A stretch of DNA of 23,717 bases from a virus, in IMG/VR virus record IMGVR_UViG_3300032236_000576, positions 1 to 23,717 of that record. One strand, written 5' to 3'. Both the position numbers and the translations under genes were made by a program. This document shows positions 1-6,054 of this stretch, in pieces (the stretch's first letter is position 1; the number at the start of each line of letters is the position of its first letter). Under the pieces are notes generated by a model. It was not told the origin of the DNA and made no database searches. It was given only the letters and a program-made list of their open reading frames with translations.

Positions 1-8
1 CAGCGAAA

Positions 9-188
9 CTAAAGTTCGACATCATCCTGAAACTGTTTCTGCGCCCAACCGTAACCCAAAATCATTGCAGCAATCACAGTCAAACAAGCCAACACGGAAC
101 CGACAACAATCAACCAAAGACTGCTTGCTTCAGCGACCAACGCAAAAATTACAAACGCGACCGCCAAAACAATCAAGAAACGAATCAT
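9..188 (-). CDS. Small two-helix membrane protein
   Basis: This is a 59-residue ORF read directly from the sequence. Its ATG overlaps the stop of the SSB-like gene as TAATG, the coupling seen at many junctions here. It is strongly hydrophobic: residues 2-19 and about 24-45 look like two membrane-spanning helices, followed by a short polar tail ending in DDVEL. It is the last gene of the leftward early unit and stops 8 bases from the window edge. I do not recognise a family. A holin-like or membrane-anchor role is possible, but its place after replication genes gives no direct support for that. Confidence 0.6.
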   Translation of the reverse strand: MIRFLIVLAVAFVIFALVAEASSLWLIVVGSVLACLTVIAAMILGYGWAQKQFQDDVEL

Positions 189-538
189 TAGAACGGCGCA
201 CCGTATTTGCGTAAGTCATCCTCGTCAACAATACGAGGAGTTACAGCCTCAGCTCGTGGCCCGAACGACTTCTCAACAATCACAGTCGAAGCTGAAACGT
301 GCAAATTGTAACGAGTCTGCCCCTGGTATTCCTCAGCAACAGTTTTCTGTGTGCCAACAACAGTGATCAGGTCACCCTCAGCCGGTAACGCCTGGTCACC
401 AACCCAAACAGTAAAGAACGTGCGGCCAACAGTCTGCCAGTCACCGTTCTCATCCTTCTTGGAGTGGCGTTCAACAACCTTGACACCCTTGCTGCCTAGA
501 ACACGCTCGACGATACCTTTTAGTTTTACTTCAGCCAT
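188..538 (-). CDS. SSB-like OB-fold single-stranded DNA-binding protein
   Basis: This 116-residue protein probably coats single-stranded DNA during phage replication and recombination. Residues 40-48 (TFFTVWVGD) and 54-88 (GDLITVVGTQ, then a tyrosine-bearing hairpin and a VSASTVIV strand) follow the order of strands in bacterial SSB OB-folds. The C-terminus has an acidic stretch (VDEDD) and ends in GAPF, recalling the acidic partner-binding tip that ends in PF in bacterial SSB. It is shorter than cellular SSBs, which often exceed 150 residues. The start has a clear GAGAGGA ribosome site at about 548-554, and the gene follows the helicase block. The SSB call is by pattern, not search. Confidence 0.75.
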   Translation of the reverse strand: MAEVKLKGIVERVLGSKGVKVVERHSKKDENGDWQTVGRTFFTVWVGDQALPAEGDLITVVGTQKTVAEEYQGQTRYNLHVSASTVIVEKSFGPRAEAVTPRIVDEDDLRKYGAPF

Positions 539-568
539 TTGTTGGCTCCTCTCAGTTTGTTCATCAGT

Positions 569-841
569 TTATTCCAACCCTGCGACATTTCGAACGATAT
601 GGTCAACGCGCACGCAATCAGTGTGAGCGCACAAACGATAACCAGGAAGATACAAAACCCCGTCAAGAACAGGATTATCCTTTTCGTCAAAGTCACCACC
701 CCACGCCAAACATTCCTCAGAGCCATACTTTATCCGTTCAGTCCTTGTAGCTTTACAACCATCGCAACGAATCTGTTTATTGCGTTTCCCTGCGATCTCC
801 CAACGGAAACCACACCTCGGACATTCTGCATAAACATACAC
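569..841 (-). CDS. Zinc-finger protein with degenerate HNH-like CxHxxCVRVxH motif
   Basis: This is a 90-residue protein with a GTG start, and the preceding in-frame codon is a stop. Visible metal ligands are CPRC at 8-11, CDGC at 26-29 and the cluster CAHTDCVRVDHI at about 71-82. It is clearly a paralogue of the protein at 3129..3527: both share CxxCG, CxxC, a Y-x-E-x-C segment, FD-x-x-D-x-P, and C-x-H-x-DCVRV-x-H in the same order. The C-terminal cluster resembles the CxNPxCVNPxHL zinc site of His-Me/HNH nucleases, with the usual NP replaced by RV. A DNA- or RNA-binding role is inferred. No strong ribosome site is visible. Confidence 0.65.
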   Translation of the reverse strand: MYVYAECPRCGFRWEIAGKRNKQIRCDGCKATRTERIKYGSEECLAWGGDFDEKDNPVLDGVLYLPGYRLCAHTDCVRVDHIVRNVAGLE

Positions 842-882
842 TCACTAAGGCTAGTTTGATTTTTCTGCATCGGCAAACAGGT

Positions 883-2115
883 TTATTTGATTCTTGAGTA
901 ATGGCCTTCGAAACCAAACTGCAAAACATCAGTCTGGCCGTGACGATTCTTAGCTACATTCATCGTCAAAACATTCGGCTGATCCTTGTCACGGTGCAAC
1001 AAAATCACAACATCCGCATCCTGCTCAATCGAACCCGAGTCACGCAAGTCACTCATTTTCGGCATCGCCTCTTTACTGCCCTCGACGTTACGGTTCAGCT
1101 GCGCCAACACAATCACCGGCACACCCAAATCCTTAGCCAACACCTTCAACGCACCAGTCACCATAGTCATCGCCTCATAACGATTCCGACCCAACTGCAC
1201 GTCAGCAATCAAACCCAAATAGTCAACAACCAAAGCCTTCAACGGAACACCCTGGCGTTTGATAGACCGCGCAAAGTTGCGAATCGAAGCCAACGACTGA
1301 TTACCACGGTCGTTTATTGTTAGTAGGTTTTGCAGCTCACTCGCCCGAGCATCAATGCGGTTTTTCTCAACAGTTCCAATCAGGCCACGATCTAACGAAT
1401 CCATCGGAATCGACAACACCTGGCTAACCAAACGGTTCATTAGTTCACGCTTAGACATTTCAAGCGAATAAAACGCAACAGCCCCAGACTCCTCACCCTT
1501 CGGCAAAACGTTTGCGTGACGAGCCAACCCAAAAGCCAACTGCAAACCCACCACAGTCTTACCAACACCAGGTCGCGCCCCGATAACGTAAAGCCCACCC
1601 TTACGGAACCCATTCAGCAAGTGGTCAAGTTTCCCGATACCGCTAGAAGGGTTTATTACATACTCGTCAAGGCTCGCCCGATACGTTCTCAAGCTCGACG
1701 GCAAATACTCCACCTCGTCAGCCACAGTAGTCAGTTGCAACAAATCCAACTGCCGATAAGCCGACTCCAAAACCTCATCACCCGACAAGTCCGATACGGC
1801 CTCCTCAACCAACATCGTGCCAGTCTGCTGCAAACGACGTTTCAGCGCGGCCTCACGAACCTTGCTGGCATAAAAAACGGCAGTCGAAACAGTCGGACAC
1901 TGGCTAGTGCATTTAGCCAGGTAATCGGTAGGGAATTTATCACCCATCGAAATTAGGTCAATCGGATCACCAGCACCGGCGCGTTTAGCAAACTCAGTCC
2001 AAACCTTCTCAGCCATAGGTTCAAAGAAATCCGCAGCTGAAAGTTCAACCTCGTCAAAAGTGCGAGACCCACCCAAAAGGACAGCACCAATAAGTGCCTG
2101 TTCGATACTCACCAC
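883..2115 (-). CDS. dnaB: DnaB-type replicative DNA helicase
   Basis: This 410-residue protein unwinds the replication fork as an ATP-driven ring. The RecA-like core shows Walker A GARPGVGKT at 179-187, SLEM with the catalytic glutamate at 217-220, Walker B ALVVDYLGL around 294-301 with D298, the AQLNR sensor at 338-342 and VAKNRHG near 387-393. The N-terminal about 130 residues correspond to the shortened DnaB N-domain and linker, so the protein is slightly smaller than cellular DnaB (about 450-470). It starts at GTG (2115) or the adjacent GTG (2112) and overlaps the stop of the initiator gene, implying translational coupling. The phage has no visible polymerase here, so it probably loads the host replisome. 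Confidence 0.95.
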   Translation of the reverse strand: MVSIEQALIGAVLLGGSRTFDEVELSAADFFEPMAEKVWTEFAKRAGAGDPIDLISMGDKFPTDYLAKCTSQCPTVSTAVFYASKVREAALKRRLQQTGTMLVEEAVSDLSGDEVLESAYRQLDLLQLTTVADEVEYLPSSLRTYRASLDEYVINPSSGIGKLDHLLNGFRKGGLYVIGARPGVGKTVVGLQLAFGLARHANVLPKGEESGAVAFYSLEMSKRELMNRLVSQVLSIPMDSLDRGLIGTVEKNRIDARASELQNLLTINDRGNQSLASIRNFARSIKRQGVPLKALVVDYLGLIADVQLGRNRYEAMTMVTGALKVLAKDLGVPVIVLAQLNRNVEGSKEAMPKMSDLRDSGSIEQDADVVILLHRDKDQPNVLTMNVAKNRHGQTDVLQFGFEGHYSRIK

Positions 2116-2780
2116 TGCACCCGATTCTCAGGCTTGACAAACCATTCATCCATAACACGAGTCGAATAAGCACCCTTGTTGAATTTGTCAGCGTTAGCCA
2201 TCCAGGTGCGGAACCTGGCAGCCATATCCTTGACAGACTTTTCTTTGCCGTTCGCAATCAAGTAATCAATCATCAAAGCAAGTTCAGCATCGAGGTTTGC
2301 GTTAGGGTATTGAGCTTGAAGTTTTGTTCGCTGATCGTCAGGCAAAGACCAATCATTTTTGAAGCCTTTTTCACTTTTTGCGCTTAAAGGTTCTTTAATG
2401 GTTAATATTATGTTTTGCGAGACACCTGTTGTCTCCCCTGTTTTACCTGAGTTGTCTCCCCTGACTACCTGAGTTGTCTCCCCTGGCAGATTATTTACCC
2501 AATCTGTCTCCCCTGAAACAAGCACCCAATACCGGTTCGCTTTGTATTGAGAATCGCCTGGTGCAGCGTTCAATTCGACACGCAACTCACCTAGCTCGAC
2601 AAGGGTTTGGATATCGCGTTGCACTGAGCGTTCAGAAGCGTTCGCGTAACGAGCCAGAGTCGCTTTAGACGGCCAAGCACCTTGATCGCCTTGATGGTTT
2701 GCAATGCCGAGCAGGACAAGTTTGGCCCTACCGGTTGCTTTGGAGTTGTTCAGAACGGCTGAAATAATTTCTATCGACAT
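2109..2780 (-). CDS. Winged-helix replication initiator / helicase-loader-like protein
   Basis: This 223-residue protein probably binds the phage origin and delivers the helicase encoded directly downstream. Residues 30-68 (GAWPSKATLARYANASERSV and on to the LVELGEL wing) form a typical winged helix-turn-helix. A flexible Gly/Thr/Glu-rich linker at about 90-125 follows, then a helical C-terminal domain ending RVMDEWFVKPENRVQW. This layout (N-terminal wHTH, linker encoding repeats, C-terminal partner-binding domain, helicase next door) matches lambda O or DnaD-type initiators, but I cannot name a family. The linker DNA contains iteron-like repeats. The start codon overlaps the preceding stop as TAATG. 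Confidence 0.75.
   Translation of the reverse strand: MSIEIISAVLNNSKATGRAKLVLLGIANHQGDQGAWPSKATLARYANASERSVQRDIQTLVELGELRVELNAAPGDSQYKANRYWVLVSGETDWVNNLPGETTQVVRGDNSGKTGETTGVSQNIILTIKEPLSAKSEKGFKNDWSLPDDQRTKLQAQYPNANLDAELALMIDYLIANGKEKSVKDMAARFRTWMANADKFNKGAYSTRVMDEWFVKPENRVQW
2351..2515. other. Candidate phage replication origin (iterons plus AT-rich segment)
   Basis: The four iterons at 2430-2515 sit beside an AT-rich stretch at about 2351-2418. The part at 2391-2415 is almost entirely A and T. Iterons next to an unwinding region, inside the initiator gene and upstream of the helicase gene, is the arrangement of the lambda origin within gene O. The assignment is inference: the binding protein and unwinding have not been shown. 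Confidence 0.5.
2430..2515 (-). repeat. Four iteron-like direct repeats inside the initiator gene
   Basis: The plus-strand 11-mer TGTCTCCCCTG occurs exactly at 2430-2440, 2453-2463, 2475-2485 and 2505-2515, starting 23, 22 and 30 bases apart. The two middle copies extend to ACCTGAGTTGTCTCCCCTG. Read on the minus strand, three copies encode GGG GAG ACA (GET), while the copy at 2453 is in another frame (AGG GGA GAC AAC). The conservation is therefore in the DNA, not the peptide. Confidence 0.9.
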
Positions 2781-3040
2781 TAGAACGTGCCAGGTTCCAA
2801 GTAGCCGTAACGCTCAAGCTGTATCAGCGCAGACTCAAGGACGGCCTGCGGATCACTAAACTTTGTGCCATTCGTGGCGTAAAAGTCTGCTGCCAAAGCC
2901 GTTATGTTGTTGAACGCGGTCGCTTTGACAAGAATCCCCAGCTCGACGAGGGAGAGTCGTTCATCCATAATCCACGCAAAAGGGATTTGTGCGGTCTCAT
3001 TTTTTTGCGGTTTTACAATACTCAATTTACTGCCTTTCAT
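2780..3040 (-). CDS. Small winged-helix-like replication-module protein
   Basis: This 86-residue protein has a layout often seen in N-terminal domains of phage replisome organisers: residues 22-45 (AWIMDERLSLVELGILVKAT) followed by a helix and an ending of LESALIQLERYGYL, which looks like the wing-side helix of a winged helix-turn-helix. It may be a DNA-binding partner or autoregulator of the initiator that follows it through a TAATG overlap. No good Shine-Dalgarno precedes the ATG at 3040. Instead the ATG lies in the loop of a hairpin, and an AAAGG lies seven bases before an in-frame TTG (residue 6), which is an alternative start. Function is inferred from fold pattern and position only. Confidence 0.6.
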   Translation of the reverse strand: MKGSKLSIVKPQKNETAQIPFAWIMDERLSLVELGILVKATAFNNITALAADFYATNGTKFSDPQAVLESALIQLERYGYLEPGTF

Positions 3041-3067
3041 TGGTGAAGGCAGTAAACTTATACTGCC
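3026..3067 (-). promoter_or_regulatory. Leader with two mutually exclusive hairpins over a start codon
   Basis: In minus-strand sense the order is arm A GGCAGTA (3067-3061), arm B TTTACTGCCTT (3056-3046) and arm C AAGGCAGTAAA (3036-3026). B can pair perfectly with C over 11 bases, leaving the start codon of the 86-residue gene in a 9-base loop. B can also pair over 7 bases with A. The same three TACTGCC half-sites could instead be a protein operator. Confidence 0.55.
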
Positions 3068-3088
3068 AACAGGTCGTTTGTTGGTTTT

Positions 3089-3125
3089 GCGGTCAGGTCA
3101 TTTCGGTGGCCTGGCCGCTTTTTTT
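3089..3125 (+). terminator. Intrinsic terminator facing against the surrounding genes
   Basis: The plus strand has GCGGTCAGGTCA (3089-3100), a 6-base loop, TGGCCTGGCCGC (3107-3118) and seven T's. All 12 positions pair if two G-U pairs are allowed. Those pairs become A-C mismatches on the minus strand, and no T run follows in that direction. It is therefore a plus-strand terminator, though every gene around it is on the minus strand. Confidence 0.75.
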
Positions 3126-3128
3126 ATC

Positions 3129-3527
3129 TTATACCCGCTTGACTCGGGAGTTGTATTCCTGAGCTTCCGCTAACGCCATAATAAGCCCATAATCTGAAAC
3201 CGTTGCATTTCGTTTCTTCGGCGTTTTGTAAACCGGCATCACAAAAGAAACAGCAGCCGGTTCGGTGTGGTGAACGACTCGAACACAGTCACGGTGCTTA
3301 CAAATCGACTCATCCAAGTAAAGCCGTTGGCCCCACTCATCAATCGGGTAATCGTCGGCATCAAAAAACCCCTGGTGTGGCACACAGTAATCTTCCGCGT
3401 ATTGCACACGAAACAGTTGCCTTGCCTGGCAGTCTCGACACAGAGGCGTTTTGCCACGATCTAAAGACTTCCGGTAACCATCCTCAGACAAGCAGGTTCG
3501 GCCACAACGGTCGCAATCGTAAAGCAT
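3129..3527 (-). CDS. Zinc-finger protein, paralogue of the 569..841 protein
   Basis: This is a 132-residue protein if translation starts at the ATG at 3527, which has GAGAGGA eight bases upstream. A longer frame reaching 3575 would overlap the HNH gene and lacks such a site. It carries CDRC at 5-8, CRDC near 31-34 and CKHRDCVRVVHH around 79-90. The order of motifs with its paralogue is CxxCG, CxxC, Y-x-E-x-C, FD-x-x-D-x-P and C-x-H-x-DCVRV-x-H. It adds a basic C-terminal tail that contains PVYKTPKKRN. The last cluster recalls zinc sites of HNH-family nucleases, but no obvious catalytic histidine module is present. It probably binds nucleic acid; function is unknown. Confidence 0.7.
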   Translation of the reverse strand: MLYDCDRCGRTCLSEDGYRKSLDRGKTPLCRDCQARQLFRVQYAEDYCVPHQGFFDADDYPIDEWGQRLYLDESICKHRDCVRVVHHTEPAAVSFVMPVYKTPKKRNATVSDYGLIMALAEAQEYNSRVKRV

Positions 3528-3547
3528 AAAAGTTCCTCTCAAAAAAC

Positions 3548-3877
3548 TTATTTCTCTACGAGGATACGCCCCCACTTGTTATCAAGCAAATACCACCTGT
3601 TTGTCGGGTAATGGTAGACCGGTGTTGTTTCGGGAACCGCGCCACGGTCACACTTCCAACCAGCCAGCCGCGCCGACTCAGCAGCTCGCGACGAGGCTTC
3701 CATTTCAAAGTTCACGAACCAACACAACAGAATCAGGTTCGCAGGGTTATCGCGCCTGTTAGACCCACCCATACCCCGATTGACACGGTGTTGGACAGTA
3801 ATGTTTTCGGTCGTGCCACAATGCCAACAAACTTCTTCGTCGCGCAAAACAAGTTTCTTACGATCAGCCGGCTTCAA
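3548..3877 (-). CDS. HNH endonuclease-like protein, second zinc knuckle lost
   Basis: This 109-residue protein shows CWHCG at 17-21, the histidine segment VQHRVNRGMGGSN at 28-40 and NPANLILLC at 44-52, which is the standard first half of an HNH nuclease. The usual second CxxC/CH is not intact: C52 is followed by W-F-V55-N, then E58-M-E60 where Cys and His are expected. Phage HNH proteins usually nick or cut DNA and often help terminases cut at cos sites, but those tend to lie beside the terminase, unlike here. The TTG start overlaps the preceding stop as TTGA. The degenerate metal site leaves activity uncertain. Confidence 0.75.
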   Translation of the reverse strand: MKPADRKKLVLRDEEVCWHCGTTENITVQHRVNRGMGGSNRRDNPANLILLCWFVNFEMEASSRAAESARLAGWKCDRGAVPETTPVYHYPTNRWYLLDNKWGRILVEK

Positions 3878-4224
3878 CGCCCAACCCCCGAAGTCTTATA
3901 CGTCAACTCAACCATCCTGGCTTGCGACTGCACGTTCGTTTGAACATCCTGCAAATGGCGCAGTTTCGCCTTCACACGGTTCAGTTTTGCTTTAGCCAAA
4001 TCCAACTCAAACTTTACTTCCGCGGCAGCCAACGTCGCCAAAGCCTGACGATCCAACGCGGTTCCTTGCGAATCCAAGACAGCCTGTGCCTGAGTTCTGG
4101 AATACTCAAAATCCAGACGAGCCACCTCACTCTCGCACTCAAATAACGCATCCACGCCCTTAGCGGCCTCAGCGCGAACCGAAGCCAGTTCATTGATTAT
4201 CGTGTCGGGTGTTTGAAACTCCAT
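3874..4224 (-). CDS. Coiled-coil protein of unknown function
   Basis: This 116-residue, almost wholly helical protein is rich in Ala, Glu, Leu and Lys from about residue 10 to 100, with heptad-like spacing that predicts a coiled coil, then a short polar tail ending TSGVGR. No catalytic or metal motif is visible. The start is well supported by GAGAGG at 4232-4237, eight bases upstream. It overlaps the HNH gene downstream by four bases and lies two genes after the recombination pair. An accessory role in recombination or replication is possible from position alone. Confidence 0.7.
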   Translation of the reverse strand: MEFQTPDTIINELASVRAEAAKGVDALFECESEVARLDFEYSRTQAQAVLDSQGTALDRQALATLAAAEVKFELDLAKAKLNRVKAKLRHLQDVQTNVQSQARMVELTYKTSGVGR

Positions 4225-4366
4225 TTTTTAGCCTCTCAGACAAACGAAAAACCTCAACCTTAGCCAACTCGGCAATCTCAAACTGGCCAACAGCCAACGC
4301 CAACTCACGCAACTCATTTTGTTGCTTTATTGCCGCCCACAGAATCGCCCGTGTCCTTGAATCCAT
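4190..4366 (-). CDS. Small helical protein bridging two genes
   Basis: This 58-residue ORF fills the 89-base gap between the annealing-protein gene and the coiled-coil gene and overlaps both (53 and 35 bases). The ATG has AAGGA eight bases upstream. The product is predicted to be helical over residues 3-48 and contains the Q-N-E-L-R-E-L-A-L pattern, with no Cys or membrane segment. I do not recognise it. The ribosome site of the next gene lies within it. Without this gene the region would be an unusual gap in a tightly packed operon, which together with the ribosome site is the main argument that it is real. Confidence 0.5.
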   Translation of the reverse strand: MDSRTRAILWAAIKQQNELRELALAVGQFEIAELAKVEVFRLSERLKNGVSNTRHDNQ

Positions 4367-4844
4367 CAGCTCGTTCCTTGATAACCGTCAAAACATTTTC
4401 AGCCGCACCAGCCTGGCGAGCCTCTTGCCATAACATTCTTAGTTTATCTACATCGACGAGCTTGGCAGCCTCAGTGATCCAGTCACGGTTGTCCAGGCTT
4501 CGAGCAACCTTTTGCATTTCCTCACGGCTCGGGCCACGAGACCCACCCAAAGCCCAACGAAGCGCACGACCCAAAGCCGACGTGTTCGCGTTCTCCAAAG
4601 CCGACGTTTTGTTAGCCATACCTTGACCGTCAATTTCAAACGCCCACTCAGTAGCCTTCGGCAAATCATTCGCCTGGTCATCAGCCGACAAATACACTCG
4701 CGCCTCAACAACCCACACACCCTTCTCACGATCCTCCGGTGTCGAATGGTTCAGCAACACACAACGCAAGTCAGGGAACGCCTCAATCGCTCGCGCGTGA
4801 CGTTGCTCCACAGTCTCGTAACTGTTCAAATCAAAATTAGCCAT
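4314..4844 (-). CDS. Putative single-strand annealing (Erf/Sak-like) recombination protein
   Basis: This 176-residue protein probably anneals the single strands made by the exonuclease encoded just upstream. The visible family signal is NKTSALENANTSALGRALRW around residues 78-97, which resembles the ENAETSAIGRAL motif of Erf-like and related phage annealing proteins. The N-terminus (YETVEQRHARAIEAFPD) followed by a VVEARVYL strand is also familiar from actinophage proteins found beside YqaJ or RecB-type nucleases. The start overlaps the exonuclease stop as TAATG and has AAAGGA upstream. The annealing role is inferred from motif and partner; an accessory role in replication is the alternative. 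Confidence 0.65.
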   Translation of the reverse strand: MANFDLNSYETVEQRHARAIEAFPDLRCVLLNHSTPEDREKGVWVVEARVYLSADDQANDLPKATEWAFEIDGQGMANKTSALENANTSALGRALRWALGGSRGPSREEMQKVARSLDNRDWITEAAKLVDVDKLRMLWQEARQAGAAENVLTVIKERADGFKDTGDSVGGNKATK

Positions 4845-5776
4845 TATTTGTTTCCTTTCTTAGCGACAAGAAACGGTGCTGCACCGTTCCGACCAGCCTG
4901 GCGAGTAACAATCACGTCACCGTCAAGCAATCCCTTCTTAGCATCCCCCATTTTGTCCAACACTTGCGACTTCAAAGCAAACAAACCAGCCTCAGCCTGA
5001 GCCGCAGCTTGTTGAGCGTTCAAAAACTCAACACCCAAATCAGCCAACTCCACAGCCTCGTCGCTAATATCAGGATTCAAAGCCCTAACAGTCTCGTAAG
5101 TGTTCGCCGAACCATCCCAATCAGGCCGTTCACCCGACTCGAGAGACCCCAAAAACTTGATCACCAGGTCACGGTCAACGCTTTGTTGAAACTCGTCAGC
5201 CTCAATCAAATATTCGCGATACTTGTTGCCGGTAAACAACGCACAAACAATGGCTTCTTTGAACCCGAAAACACGCAAATAGTGTTGCACTTGTGTCCGG
5301 TAGTAGCGTGGAACACCCTCAGAACGCCCCAGAACGCCGTGTGTGCCAATTTCCCAATCGTCAGGGTAGGCAGCCGTTTTGATTTCAATAATGCCGTATG
5401 AGCCATCCTCGCGCTTGTAAATGCCGTCAGGGTTTGCGTGCGCCCATTCATCGACGGTGTTGTGCCAGGTTCCGCAATCCTTCCAAACTTCCAACTCAGG
5501 GTGCGACTCCTCAAACTTGTCCAAAATGACAGCCTCGAGACGTGACCCCCACTCCATCGGTTCCGACTGCGGAATAATCGACGAAATTTTGCCCGACTTC
5601 TTAGCCCACAAAGTAAACGCAGACTCCCAACGATTCAAGCCACAAATCGTTCCAACCTCAGAACCACCAATACCGGTGCTTCGAGCTGCGTGCCACTCTG
5701 GTGATCCGTTCACAAACAGGCCATCAAACTTCGCCGAACCCAACTCTGTCGGCAGGTTTACACTTGAATAAGACAT
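4844..5776 (-). CDS. YqaJ/lambda-exonuclease-family recombination exonuclease
   Basis: This 310-residue protein belongs to the PD-(D/E)xK phage exonuclease group that resects double-stranded ends for recombination. Counting from the upstream ATG at 5779, visible motifs are WHAARSTGIGGSE at 29-41, WGSRLE at 77-82, ANPDGI at 115-120 with D118 and IIEIKTA at 130-136 with E132 and K134, followed by a QVQHYL helix. All expected metal ligands are present. Two ATGs are adjacent. The second, at 5776, is better spaced (seven bases) from AGAGG, so I chose it. It is the first gene of the leftward early unit and is coupled to the putative annealing partner. Confidence 0.92.
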   Translation of the reverse strand: MSYSSVNLPTELGSAKFDGLFVNGSPEWHAARSTGIGGSEVGTICGLNRWESAFTLWAKKSGKISSIIPQSEPMEWGSRLEAVILDKFEESHPELEVWKDCGTWHNTVDEWAHANPDGIYKREDGSYGIIEIKTAAYPDDWEIGTHGVLGRSEGVPRYYRTQVQHYLRVFGFKEAIVCALFTGNKYREYLIEADEFQQSVDRDLVIKFLGSLESGERPDWDGSANTYETVRALNPDISDEAVELADLGVEFLNAQQAAAQAEAGLFALKSQVLDKMGDAKKGLLDGDVIVTRQAGRNGAAPFLVAKKGNK

Positions 5777-5800
5777 CATTATTCCTCTCTGGTGTCAGGG

Positions 5801-5831
5801 AAACGCGCCGTTGAGTAAATCCGGTGCGTTT
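5801..5831. promoter_or_regulatory. Inverted repeat in the divergent intergenic region
   Basis: AAACGCGCC (5801-5809) and GGTGCGTTT (5823-5831) are complementary with one G-T pair, separated by 13 bases. The site lies in the about 100-base gap between the leftward exonuclease gene and the rightward gene pair, where both early promoters should be. It could be an operator or a leader hairpin. A possible plus-strand promoter, TTGAGT (5811-5816), 19 bases, TTTAAT (5836-5841), overlaps it but is weak. Confidence 0.4.
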
Positions 5832-5877
5832 TTCCTTTAATGTGTATTAGTATTCAAACACCAAGAGAGGACATTTT

Positions 5878-6054
5878 ATGGTGAAGAAAAACCCCGACGG
5901 AACGTTTGACGTTATTTGTGAGACTTGCAACGGCAAACTCAGCGACTATTTACTGCCGCACAAGTATTTGGTCAACACGGCCGACAAAGCCAGCGAACTT
6001 GCCTGGTCAAACGGTTTTAACACAACACTGACGAGGTGCAGTTATTGTGTCTAA
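5878..6054 (+). CDS. Small zinc-ribbon protein, first gene of the rightward pair
   Basis: This 58-residue protein is on the plus strand. Two CxxC pairs, CETC at 14-17 and CSYC near 54-57, form a probable zinc ribbon that brackets a helical middle. The start is well supported by AGAGAGGA at about 5864-5871 ahead of the ATG. The downstream WhiB-like gene begins eight bases before its stop, so the two are made together. The family is not recognised. A DNA- or RNA polymerase-binding accessory to the WhiB-like regulator is a position-based guess. Confidence 0.7.
   Translation: MVKKNPDGTFDVICETCNGKLSDYLLPHKYLVNTADKASELAWSNGFNTTLTRCSYCV

Noticed and set aside
526-726. Minus-strand 66-residue ORF with one long hydrophobic helix
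   Set aside because: It lies almost wholly within the 569..841 zinc-finger gene in another frame. That gene has a paralogue and clear motifs, and this ORF has no visible ribosome site, so I treat it as a probable shadow.
3528-3575. N-terminal extension of the 3129..3527 zinc-finger gene
   Set aside because: The ATG at 3527 has a strong GAGAGGA site; the longer form overlaps the HNH gene and lacks one.
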